Positions 34,741-45,658 of a stretch of 64,000 bases of DNA are shown one piece after another. Source of the DNA: Codonopsis lanceolata (taxonomy: Eukaryota; Streptophyta; Magnoliopsida; Asterales; Campanulaceae); NCBI GenBank assembly GCA_013146195.2, contig CM028377.1:1922001-1986000 (forward strand). Direction: 5' to 3'. Below the pieces are notes generated by a model that worked only from the letters and a program-made list of their open reading frames with translations, made no database searches and was not told the DNA's origin. How positions within the stretch are numbered: position 1 is the stretch's first letter; the number at the start of each line of letters is the position of its first letter. Both the position numbers and the translations under genes were made by a program.

Positions 34741-36107
34741 ATGGCACAGGTGATGGTAAGAGACGAGTTTGCTTTGAACACCGATGGGATTTTGACTTTT
34801 CGTGGTAGGGTTTGTGTACCTTCTACCGATGGGGTTAAGCGTATGGTTCTTGTGAGGCTCACAAGGCCAAGTATACTATACATCCGGGGAGTACTAAAAT
34901 GTATAGGGACTTGAAGAGGCGTTACGGTGGAATGGGATGAAGAGAGATAGCGAGACTATGTGTCTAGATGCTTGACGTGTCGGCAAGTTAAGGAGGGGTG
35001 AACACCGAGACACAGGTTTGCTTGATCACTTGAGATCCGGAGTGGAAGTGGGAGCATATCACCATGGATTTCGTGGGGGCGCCACGTACTCGAGGTTTCG
35101 ATGCGGTTTGGGTTGTTGTGGATAGGTTGACCAAATCTTCACATTTTATCACATTGCGATGACTTATAGCTTGAGCGATTGGCGGCATTGTATGTCGGAG
35201 ACATCGTGAATTGCGGCATTCCGATTAGCATTGTTTCGATAGAGACCCGGGTTCACTTCGGTCGGCATTCCTTGCGGGAAGCTTTGGAGTGCAGTTAAAC
35301 TAACGGCTTTTCACCGCGATCGATGGCGATCGGAGAGATTGATTAGTCTTGGAGGATCTGTTGCGTGCTTGTGCCATGGACTTCAAGGGGAGTTGGGATT
35401 CCCACTTACCGTTAGCCGAATTCGCATACAATAATAGTTATCAGTCCAGTATTGAGATGGCGCCATACGAGGCTTTATATGGGCGCAAGTGTCGTTCACC
35501 GATTTGCTGGGATGAGGTTGGTGAAGCTAAACTTTGGGGTTCGGAGATGGTTCAGCTTGATCGGTGAGGCGTGAAGCTTATTAGAGATCGTTGCTTCTGC
35601 CCGAGTAGACAAAAGAGCTACGCGGATAACCGGAGACGTGACCTAGAATTTCAGGTTGGTGACTATGTGTTCTTGAAAGTATCGCCCCGACGCGGTACTA
35701 AGCGATTTGGAAAGAAGGGTAAACTTTCGCCTCGATTCATTGGACCATTCGAGATCCTAGATAGGATTGGAGCTGTGGCGTATCGGTTAGCATTGCCGCC
35801 TTCTATATCGGATGTTCATGACGTCTTCCATGTTTCGATGCTACGCAAATACTTGAAGGATGAGTCGCATGTCCTTACCTACGAAGAAATTTCTTTTGAG
35901 CCCGACCTGTCTTATGATGAGAAGCCGGTGAGGATTCTGGACACGAAAGAGCAAGTGCTGAGGACAAAGAAAATTCCCTTGGTGAAGGTCTTGTGGAAGA
36001 ATCACGATATCGAGGAAGCCACGTGGGAGACCGAGCATGATATGAGAGAGAAGTACCCTTTCCTATTCGATGACTCTGGTAAGAATTTAGGGACTAAATT
36101 CCTTTAA
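34741..36107 (+). pseudogene. G3 integrase with chromodomain; C-terminal half intact
   Basis: The zinc finger and core are broken (34,860-35,340). From 35,349 the frame reads the end of the core (LPLAEFAYNNSYQSSIEMAPYEALYGRKC). From 35,571 it is open to the stop: the GPY/F region (GKLSPRFIGPFEILDRIG), VFHVSMLRKYL and a C-terminal chromodomain (VLWKNHDIEEATWETEHDM). The chromodomain places G3 in the Tekay/Del chromovirus group, whose integrases use it to target heterochromatin. The stop is at 36,105-36,107, directly before the PPT. Confidence 0.85.
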
Positions 36108-36118
36108 GTGGGGGAGGA
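36108..36118 (+). promoter_or_regulatory. G3 polypurine tract
   Basis: AGTGGGGGAGGA lies between the integrase stop and the TGTGAGACC start of the 3' LTR. It is the primer for plus-strand DNA synthesis and fixes the LTR start. Confidence 0.75.
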
Positions 36119-39031
36119 TGTGAGACCCCAAACCCATTACTTGCATTACTTGTTTTATACCTTGATAACTTGTTTGTTTAAAGCTTTAACATGATTAGAT
36201 ATCTCTGTTTGTCCATGCCTGACTCGCATTACCGTTATTTCATTCCTTGTCGCTTGATTCCCTTCTATGCTTAGCATATCTTCCCGTTATGCCTCGCGTG
36301 TTGCCCTAGCCTGATTTGCACTCAACCGAGACTCGTTAGGGTCTATTGTCTTTCCTAGATGACTTAGAACGCTCGCCTTGATCCTAGTAAGCTTGTTGGG
36401 AAGTTTAGAAACCTTCTTGCCTTGTTTTGGCCTTAGCGATTTCACCCTTCTCCCGTTTTGCGCGTATTTCGACGTGCGAATTGTTCCTTGAGTTCCCGGA
36501 CTTGTATTCAAGTCATAACCATGATTAAACAATCCTCTTTCATGCTCAAGTTACCCTAGTTTTATTGGCCTTTGATCCGGGTTTGATTCGTCAACCAATC
36601 GTCGCTTGACTCGAGCCTTGTCCTACCTTGTTCCGGGTGATGTCCGGGTGTGTTTCGGACATGTTTTGAGTTGTGTTAGACCCTAGAATGGTTGCCCATG
36701 AGCTTGGGACCATTTAGGACTTGTTTAGGTCTAGTTTTGAGGCCCCAGTTCGAGGCGGCGCGCTCAAGCGCGCGTCAAGTTCGAGCAAATGAAAAATGGC
36801 ACCCTTCTGCATATGAGGCGGCCGCATGGGGTGAGCGCCCGCCTCACCCCTGTTCAGCTGGGATTTTTCAGCTTCTAATCTTTTGTGATGTCATTAGCCA
36901 CTTAAACCTCCTTCTTACTTAGCCCTAACCCAACCTATTTAACCCTAATCAAGCTAGATTAATCCTAATCTCAAGCTCTCTCCTCTTGACACTTGGAATT
37001 CCACTAAAACCATGCAAGATATTTAAGTCTCTCTCTTGTTGACTTTGCCTAAACTCTCATTAACAGATTTTCTTCTCCTCTCTCCTGCCATGGTTGTGTG
37101 TGTGGAGATGTGGTGAGTTTAGTGTGTGTTATGTCCTTAGATTGAGCTCCCGACTTCCGTTTGCCGATCCGAGACCACCGGTGTGAAGCTACCGACGAGG
37201 AGATCGATTTCATCCGATTACTTTGTGCTTCAACTTTCCTTCTCCTTGGTGGATGTAAGCTATTGATTTCCCCTTAGGTTGCATGATTAGACTTGCCATG
37301 TTTCCCCTTGTCTATTGATTCCCCATGCTTTTCCATGCCATGCCATGATCTAGATTGAATGGATCCTTTGAGATTTTGATTATGTGTCCATATTGTTGAT
37401 TGAGACCTATACCTAGAATTAAGTATGCTCTATGCTTCCTTAGGAGCAATTAATGTTCTTGAACTAATAGGTTTTGATAACTCTTGGAAACTTGGAATTC
37501 TAGGGTTTCACATGCCTTGTCTTGATTATCTTATTGAATTGAACCCTAGACCTAGAACAAATTGTGTTCCATGATCCCCTACGAATAAATAACGTTCTTG
37601 GACCCTTGCGTTGTAATAACATTGAAATAATAATTAAGCTCTCTTGAACTCGATTTATCGACAATTCTTAGCTAAGGTTGTTAAACGGATTAATGACCTA
37701 GCCGATCATATGCGAGAACTTAGAAGAGGGTTGTGATGCATTTAGCGTCCTAACTCTATTAGAGGAACTATTAGAGACGACTCAACGGAGTCAAGATTAG
37801 CGAGCTATTGAACAATACCGGCTCACAGATTTATCCCTACGACGTTCGAAGCGCGTTTCCCTAAGAATAATAATTCTAGACTTTGAGCTTGAAATGATTG
37901 CCACTTGCTTGATCTTGATTGGTGTCATATTATGAATGACGATTGACATGTGAGTTCGCTCTTGTCGAACTCAACTCTACTGTTGATTGATGAGAATAAT
38001 TTACTTGTCTTGAGCGAGATCGCTCTTGTCGATCTCGTTCTATACTGAAATTTTGTTAAGTACATATTACTTGGCATTGCATGAGTCGGTGGCATCCGTC
38101 TTTGTGCACACACGCCTCCTTGTGGCCGGTGGGGAAGTAGATCCCATCTTTGTAATCATTAAGAGCATCACTTGGTGACTATCCAGGGCATCTCCCGGAA
38201 GATCGATGTACTACACACATTCGATACCGCGCATTCCGATAACGCTTGTATGCGGGGAACTACGTAGCGGCCGGCTCTTCACATATCCTTATTCTATGTG
38301 ATTTATTTGCGCACTTATGTGAAAACAACGTGCATCACGGTATATGATTCTATGCTTGTGATGATATCTTGCTTGAATGTTGCATCTTGCCATGACATGC
38401 ATGATTAATAGCTTACGAGTCTTTATGACTTACCCTTTCCCTTCTTGCTTTAGATCCTAGCAAGGCGAGGTCTTTGCGTTGATTAGGCGTGTTCGCGACT
38501 TGTGCCTCTTTTTGGTGACCGTTGATTCTTGAAGAGGTGGTTTTTGATGGCCTCTTATTCTTGTTTACCTTTTGTAGGGCAGACGGGTTAAGCCGATCCA
38601 ACTAGGCGTGCACTGGTATTTGTGTTTGGCTTGATTGTAAATCCTTAGGCGCTAGTAGTTTATACTTGTAGTACTTGTAACACTTTTTGATCTTAGGCAT
38701 TGTGTAAGCCGGCGTTGGTTTACTTGTTATTATCCCTCCATGTTTTAGTCTTCATTGAGCATGCTTTTAGCTCCTTAGAATTCTTGTCCTTGAAGCATTA
38801 GATTGGGTTCCGGCATGTAGTGTCGCCGAAGACTTGGTTATATTTGTTTAGCGTTTATCGGGTTTAAAAGTTTTAAAAATTTCCGGCCGTTTAGTGCCGA
38901 GGCGTGCTGCGACTCCAATGTTGCGTCACGTCGTTTTTGTGAATTAAATACTTGCTTGTTTAATTGCCTACTTGTTTCCCTCCTTATTTGGGCGGTCAGG
39001 CCCTCGGTCCCATCTCGGGCCGGGCCAGTCA
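36119..39031 (+). mobile_element. 3' LTR of gypsy element G3
   Basis: It starts TGTGAGACCCCAAACC after the PPT and ends near CCAGTCA at 39,031, by comparison with the 5' copy. Length about 2.9 kb. It contains one GC-rich palindrome block (36,815-36,846) and two stem-loops of type A (37,952-37,972 and 38,016-38,036). CGGCT (39,032-39,036) would be the target duplication, but the other side is in the gap. Confidence 0.75.
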
Positions 39032-39501
39032 CGGCTAGGGCCTTGAGACTTCGGCAGAGATGGAAGCGAATGAGGTAGATTGGAGGTATGCGAGATCGAG
39101 AGAGAGATGCGATTAGGTGGGTGGCGGTCGGAGATGGGAAGATTGGCGTCGGGGATGGAGGATGATGGCGGGCGAGAGGAGATGAAGGGTATGTCTTGGA
39201 ATGATCGATGTTGGGGTTGGGTTGGTTGAAGATGGCGGGGGCGGCTAGTTCGCCAGAAGAAGAAGAGATGATGGCGGGCAGAAATTTGGAGAGGCCACCG
39301 GATTGAGAGGAAAAATGATGGCGGCCAATTGAGAAAGAATTTTGGAGGAGATGATCGAAGGGGCGGAATCACGGAGGATGAAGCCGTCTGAGAAGAAGTT
39401 GTAGGGTCGCGTGATTTAGGGATTTCGACTTTTCGAAATTGTTTTTGGGCGGTAATATTAATTTTTCGGTGGAGGAGTTTTAATTTTTCGCGAAATCCCT
39501 T

Positions 39502-39505
<4 letters not shown>
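39032..39505. other. non-coding stretch of unknown origin
   Basis: There is no recognisable gene. The minus strand is open for ~130 codons of Ser/Pro/Arg-rich sequence, but the frame continues into a TA dinucleotide run and shows no domain. CT-rich composition on the minus strand resembles a 5' leader. It could be flanking DNA into which G3 inserted, or the edge of the satellite complex. Confidence 0.4.
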
Positions 39506-39561
<56 letters not shown>

Positions 39562-39927
39562 AAATATTATAATCATTTTAATAAATGATATTTTATTATT
39601 AAATTAATATTTGAAATATTAATTTAATAATATAATATCATTTATTAAAATGATTAACATCAATATAATTACAAAAATAAAAATATTTACATTACAACTT
39701 AATTTATATATTAAATAAAATAATAACAAAATTATATAAATACGGTAAGTTCGAGACTTTGCATGTGGTCATCTTGTGTTGCATGTCTCTAGCACATTAC
39801 ATTCTTTGAAATTAATATTTGTTTTTATAAATAAATAATGTTTTGAAATATTTGTTTTTGTAAAATCCTTTTGTAAATTTAAAATAAATAATTTTTTCAA
39901 ATATTTGTGTTTTTGTAAAATCCTTTG

Positions 39928-39989
<62 letters not shown>

Positions 39990-40353
39990 AAATATTATAA
40001 TCATTTTAATAAATGATATTTAATTATTAAATTAATATTTGACATATTAATTTAATAATATAATATCATTCATTAAAATGATTAACATCAATATAATTAC
40101 AAAAATAAAAATATTCACATTACAACTTAATTTATATATTTAAGAAAATAATAACAAAATTATATAAATAGAGTAAATTTAAATTTGCATGTGGTCATAC
40201 TGTGTTGCATGTCTCTAGCACATTCTGTTGCTGAAATTAATATTTGTTTTTATAAATAAATAATGTTTTGAAATATTTGTTTTTGTAAAATCCTTTTGTA
40301 AATTTAAAATAAATAATTTTTTCAAATATTTGTGTTTTTGTAAAATCCCTTTG

Positions 40354-40421
<68 letters not shown>

Positions 40422-40660
40422 AAATATTATAATCATTTTAATAAATGATATTTAATTATTAAATTAATATTTGACATATTAATTTAATAATATAATATCA
40501 TTCATTAAAATGATTAGCATCAATATAATTACAAAAATAAAAATATTCACATTACAACTTAATTTATATATTTAAGAAAATAATAACAAAATTATATAAA
40601 TAGAGTAAATTTGAATTTGCATGTCTATGTTGCATGTCTCTAGCACATTACATGTTGCAT
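39506..40660. repeat. 424-bp tandem repeat, ~2.7 copies, with TA runs and palindromes
   Basis: Units start with a TA dinucleotide run at 39,506-39,559, 39,931-39,987 and 40,356-40,420. Each is followed by GGAAATATTATAATC and the same ~370 bases; the third copy is cut at about 40,660. Each unit opens with a palindrome of about 87 bases (first: 39,570-39,656; arms of 43 bases with one mismatch around a G at 39,613). A shared end motif reads TGCATGTCTCTAGCACATT. The minus-strand Ile-Tyr 'proteins' are only the TA runs. Confidence 0.9.
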
Positions 40661-40721
40661 GGGTCACATTAAAAGTTTACTGCCCCACAGCTTTCCCAGA
40701 ACTTTTCGACCCCAATTAATT

Positions 40722-43045
40722 AGTTAAGTTAAGTTAAGTTAAGTTAAGTTAAGTTAAGTTGAAGTTAAGTTAAGTTGAAGTTAAGTTAAGTTAAGTTAAG
40801 TTAAGTTAAGTTAAGTTAAGTTAAGTTAGTTGAAGTTAAGTTAAGTTAAGTTAAGTTAAGCTAAGTTAAGTTAAGTTAAGTTAAGTTAAGTTAAAGTGAA
40901 GTTAAGTTAAGTTAAGTTAAGTTAAGAGTTAAGTTAAGTTAAGTTAATTGAAGTTAAGTTAAGTTAAGTTAAGTTAAGTTAAGTTAAGTTAGAAGTTAAG
41001 TTAAGTTAGAAGTTAAGTTAAGTTAAGTTAAGTTAAGTTAAGTTAAGTTAAGTTAAGTTAAGTTAAGTTAAGTTAAGTTAAGTTTAAGTTAAGTTAAGTT
41101 AAGTTAAGTTAAGTTAAGTTAAGTTAAGTTAAGTTAAGTTAAGTTAAGTTAAGTTAAGATTAAGTTAAGTTAAGTTAAGTTAAGTTAAGTTGAAGTTAAG
41201 TTAAGTTAAGTTAAGTTAAGTTAAGTTGCTTAAGTTAAGTTAAGTTAAGTTAAGTTAAGTTAAGTTAAGTTAGTTAAGTTAAGTTAAGCTAAGTTAAGTT
41301 AAGTTAATTAAGTTAAGTTAAGTTAAGTTACGTTACGTTAAGTTAAGTTAAGTTAAGTTAATTAAGTTAAGTTAAGTTAAGTTAAGTTAAGTTAAGTTAA
41401 GTTAAGTTACGTTACGTTAAGTTAAGTTAAGTTACGTTAAGTTAAGTTAAGTTAACTTAAGTTAAGAAGTTAAGTTAAGTTAAGTTAAGTTAAGTTAAGT
41501 TAAGTTAAGTTAAGTTAAGTTAAGCTAAGTTAAGTTAAGTTAGTTAAGTTAAGTTAAGTTAAGTTAAGTTAAGTTAAGTTAAATTAAGTTAAGTAAGTTA
41601 AGTTAAAGTTAAGTTAAGTTAAGTTAAGTTAAGTTAAGTTAAGTTAAGTTAAGTTAAGTTAAGTTAAGTTAAGTTAAGTTAAGTTAAGCTAAGTTAAGTT
41701 AAGTTAAGTTAAGTTAAGTTAAGTTAAGTTAAGTTAAGTTAAGTTAAGTTAAGTTAAGTTAAGTTAAGTTAAGTTAAGTTAAGTTAAGTTAAGTTAAGTT
41801 AAGTTAATTTACGTTAAGTTAAGTTAAGTTAAGTTAAGTTAAGTTAAGTTAAGTTAAGCTAAGTTAAGTTAAGTTAAGTTACGTTAAGTTAAGTTAAGTT
41901 AAGTTAAGTTAAGCTAAGTTAAGTTAAGTTAAGTTAAGTTAAGTTAAGTTAAGTTAAGTTAAAGTTAAGTTAAGTTAAGCTAAGTTAAGTTAAGTTAAGT
42001 TAAGTTAAGTTAAGTTAAGTTAAGTTAAGTTAATTTAAGTTAAGTTAAGTTAAGCTAAGTTAAGTTAAGTTAATTAAGTTGCTAAGTTAAGTTAAGTTAA
42101 GTAAGCTAAGTTAAGTTAAGTTACGTTAAGTTAAGTTAAGTTAAGTTAAGTTAAGTTATGTTACGTTACGTTAAGTTAAGTTAAGTTACGTTACGTTAAG
42201 CTAATTAAGTTAAGTAAGTTAAGTTTAAAGTTATAATGGTAAGTTAGTTAAGTTAAGTTAAGTTAGTTGCGTTAAGTTAAGTTAAGTTAAGTTAAGTTAG
42301 TTAAGTTAAGTTAAGTTAAGTTTAAGTTAAGTTGCGTTAAGTTTAAGTTAACGTTAGTTTATGGTCAGTTAAGTTAAGTTAAGTAAGCTAAGTTAAGTTA
42401 CGTTAAGTTAGTTAAGTTGTGTTAAGTTAAGCTAAGTTAAGTGCGTTAAGTTAAGTTAAGTTAAGTTAAGTTAAGTTACGTTTAATTAAGTTAGTTAGTT
42501 AAGTTAAGTTCAGTTAAGTTAAGTTAAGTTAAGTTAAGTTAAGTTAATGTTAGTTAGTATTTAAGTTACGTTACGTTTAAGTTAAGTTAAGTTAAGTTAA
42601 GTTAAGTTAAGTTACATTAAGTTAAGTTAAGTTAAGTTAAGTTAAGTTAAGTTAAGTTAAGTTAAGTTAAGTTAAGTTAAGTTAAGTTAAGTTAAGTTAA
42701 GTTAAGTTAAGTTAAGTTAAGTTAAGTTAAGTTAAGTTACGTTACGTTAAGCTAAGTTAAGTTACTAAGTTAATTAATTAAGTTAAGTTAAGTTAAGTTA
42801 AGTTAAGTTAAGTTAAGTTAAGTAAGTTAAGTTAAGTTATGTTAAGTTAATTAAGTTAAGTTATGTTACGTTAAGCTAAGTTAAGTTACGTTTAAGTTAA
42901 GCTAAGTTAAGTTACGTTACGTTAAGTTACCTTAAACGTTGCGTTAAGTTAAGTTAAGTTAAGTTACTAAGTTAAGTTAAGTTAAGTTAAGTTAAGTTTA
43001 ATTTAAGTTACATTACGTTAAGTTACGTTACGTTACGTTAAGTTG
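40722..43045. repeat. AAGTT pentanucleotide satellite array (~2.3 kb)
   Basis: There are hundreds of tandem copies of the 5-mer TTAAG (equivalently AAGTT). The core (about 41,000-42,050 and 42,590-42,740) is almost pure. The flanks carry variants TTACG, CTAAG, TTAATT and single-base slips that increase to the right. This is not the plant telomere repeat (TTTAGGG). A fragment of the neighbouring 61-bp repeat (TTATAATGG) is embedded near 42,230. There is no coding capacity. Confidence 0.95.
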
Positions 43046-43346
43046 TAACATTTTGCCAATAGGCATAGCGTGTTTTCATGTTATAATGGTTCATTGTACT
43101 CCATTATAACATTTCCCCAATATAAGGCGTAACATGTTTTCATGTTATAATGGTTAATCGTACTCCATTATACCATTTCGTCAATAGGCGTAGCGTGTTT
43201 TCATGTTATAATGGTCAATCGTACTCCATTATAACATTTCACCAATTGGTGTAGCGTGTTTTCATGTTATAATGGTCTATCGTACTCCATTATACCATTT
43301 CGCTAATAGGCGTATCGTGTTTCATGTTATAATGGTTCATCGTTAT
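43046..43346. repeat. 61-bp tandem repeat, five copies, each a hairpin
   Basis: Units start at 43,046, 43,107, 43,171, 43,232 and 43,293; the first four are 61-64 bases and the last is shorter. In the first unit, ATGTTATAATGG and CCATTATAACAT form a perfect 12-bp stem around an 11-base loop. The block interrupts the pentamer array, which resumes to its right. Confidence 0.9.
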
Positions 43347-43571
43347 ATTAAGCTAAGTTAAGTTAAGTTAAGTTCGTTACGTTTAAGTTAAGTTAAGTTA
43401 CGTTACGTTAAGCTAAGTTAAGTTACGTTACGTTAAGTTAAGTTAAGTTAAGTTAAGTTAAGTTAAGTTACAGTTACGTTACGTTTAAGCTAAGTTAAGT
43501 TACGTTACGTTAAGCTAAGTTAAGGCCAAGTTACGTTAGCGTTACGTTAAGTTAAGTTAACTTAAGTTGTA
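43347..43571. repeat. degenerate continuation of the pentamer array
   Basis: TTAAG and TTACG 5-mers with frequent changes run up to the first ~150-bp unit. The TTACG variant is about as common as TTAAG here, unlike the pure core on the left. Confidence 0.85.
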
Positions 43572-45000
43572 ATTAAGTTAATTTTTGTAATTATATTTGC
43601 TAATCATTTTAATTATTGATATTATATTATTAAATTAACATTTCAAATATTATTTTAATTTAATTTCAATTTAAGTTACGTTAAGTTACGTTAAGTTAAG
43701 TTGTAATGTGAATGTTTTAATTTTTGTAATTATATTGATGCTAATCATTTTAATTATTGATATTATATTATTAAATTAACATTTCAAATATTATTTTAAT
43801 TTAATTTCAATTTAAGTTTACGTTACGTTAAGTTACGTTAAGTTAAGTTAAGTTGTAATGTGAATGTTTTAATTTTTGTAATTATATTGATGCTAATCAT
43901 TTTAATTATTGATATTATATTATTAAATTAACATTTCAAATATTAATTTAATTTAATTTCAATTTAAGTTTACGTTACGTTAAGTTACGTTAAGTTAAGT
44001 TAAGTTAAGTTGTAATGTGAATGTTTTATTTTTTGTAATTATATTGATGCTAATCATTTTAATTATTGATATTATATTATTAAATTAACATTTCAAATAT
44101 TATTTTAATTTAATTTCAATTTAAGTTTCGTTACGTTACGTTAAGTTAAGTTGTAATGTGAATGTTTTAATTTTGTAATTATATTGATGCTAATCATTTT
44201 AATTATTGATATTATATTATTAAATTAACATTTCAAATATTATTTTAATTTAATTTCAATTTAAGTTTACGTTACGTTAAGTTACGTTAAGTTAAGTTAA
44301 GTTAAGTTGTAATGTGAATGTTTTATTTTTTGTAATTATATTGATGCTAATCATTTTAATTATTGATATTATATTATTAAATTAACATTTCAAATATTAA
44401 TTTAATTTAATTTCAATTTAAGTTTCGTTACGTTACGTTAAGTTAAGTTATGTTAAGTTGTAATGTGAATGTTTTATTTTTGTAATTATATTGATGCTAA
44501 TCATTTTAATTATTGATATTATATTATTAAATTAACATTTCAAATATTATTTTAATTTAATTTCAATTTAAGTTTACGTTACGTTACGTTAAGTTAAGTT
44601 GTAATGTGAATGTTTTAATTTTTGTAATTATATTGATGCTAATCATTTTAATTATTGATATTATATTATTAAATTAACATTTCAAATATTATTTTAATTT
44701 AATTTCAATTTAAGTTTATTACGTTAAGTTACGTTAAGTTAAGTTAAGTTAAGTTGTAATGTGAATGTTTTATTTTTTGTAATTATATTGATGTTAATCA
44801 TTTTAATTATTGATATTATATTATTAAATTAACATTTCAAATATTATTTTAATTTAATTTCAATTTAAGTTAACGTTAAGTTGTAATTTGAATGTTTTAT
44901 TTTTTGTAATTATATTGATGCTAATCATTTTAATTATTGATATTATATTATTAAATTAACATTTCAAATATTAATTTAATTTAATTTCAATTTAATTTCA
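43572..45000. repeat. ~150-bp tandem repeat, about ten copies, inverted relative to the left array
   Basis: Unit starts (GTTGTAAT) are near 43,567, 43,700, 43,852, 44,009, 44,150, 44,306, 44,457, 44,598, 44,753 and 44,880. Unit length varies from 127 to 157 because different numbers of TTAAG/TTACG 5-mers separate the units. The body (TTTTTGTAATTATATTGATG onwards) is the reverse complement of the part of the left 424-bp units that reads CATCAATATAATTACAAAAA. The pentamer array is thus bracketed by inverted copies. Confidence 0.9.
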
Positions 45001-45658
45001 TATATTTTTGATATTTTATATTAATTAAATTCAATTTAATTTTTCATTATCGGTATTGACGGAAATTCAATTTTAAACGCCTTTAGCGGCGAATTTTCGT
45101 CATTGAAATTTTAATTAATTTTTTTAAAGCCTTTAGCGACGAATTTTAAAATTCATTTGAAATTCAATTTTAATTAAAAACGCCTTTTAGCGGAAATTTA
45201 AAATCGTTGAAATTCAATTTTAATTAATTTTTAAAGTTTTTTTGGCGATTTTAGCTGACGGAAAATTCAATTTAAAAAGATCACACTTTAAAATTAATTT
45301 TTCAGCAAGGAAAATTAGCGAATCAATTTCTCCATTTGACGAAAATAAAATCGAAATTAATTTACGAAATATTCGACGGAAAATTCGTCGCTAAAAGTGT
45401 TTTAACTTTAGCGACGGAGGAAAAATTCCATCCGATAAATAAAATCGCTAATGTTCAATTTGCGTAATGATTAATTAAAATTAGTCAAATTAAGCTAAGG
45501 TGGCCTTATGACGGAAAATTCGTGATAAATTAAAATCACGGCCGATGGTCAATCCGATGCACTCAATTAAAATTCCGTGCAAAATTAAAATTAAGCTAAA
45601 GGTAAAATTCCGCCGCTAAAAATTAAAATTTGAAGCTGCACCCTTGTTTCTAGTAGTG
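45001..45658 (-). mobile_element. CACTA transposon terminus with subterminal repeats
   Basis: The right end reads GTTTCTAGTAGTG, i.e. CACTACTAGAAAC on the minus strand, the CACTA superfamily terminal motif. The inner 600 bases carry many TTTAGCGACGAA/CCGTCGCTAAA-type subterminal repeats in both orientations, typical of plant CACTA elements. AGA (45,659-45,661) would be the 3-bp target duplication. The opposite terminus was not found upstream, and no transposase ORF is present. The element may reach into the satellite complex. The insertion site lies in G4 gag. Confidence 0.7.

Noticed and set aside
39032..39500. Possible host gene exon on the minus strand (Ser/Pro/Arg-rich frame)
   Set aside because: No domain, no splice sites that could be defended, no conserved partner exon nearby; kept only as unexplained DNA.
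38968..40436. Minus-strand open frames rich in Ile-Tyr repeats (39,5xx and 40,2xx-40,4xx)
   Set aside because: They are translations of TA dinucleotide runs; there is no domain, and the frames repeat with each 424-bp unit.
43046..43346. CRISPR-like array (61-bp units), also 51,268-51,347
   Set aside because: There are no unique spacers between identical repeats, no cas genes, and the DNA is clearly plant nuclear; these are ordinary tandem repeats.
40722..43571. Telomere or interstitial telomere repeat
   Set aside because: The unit is TTAAG (5-mer), not TTTAGGG or other known plant telomere repeats; the array is internal and bordered by other satellites.
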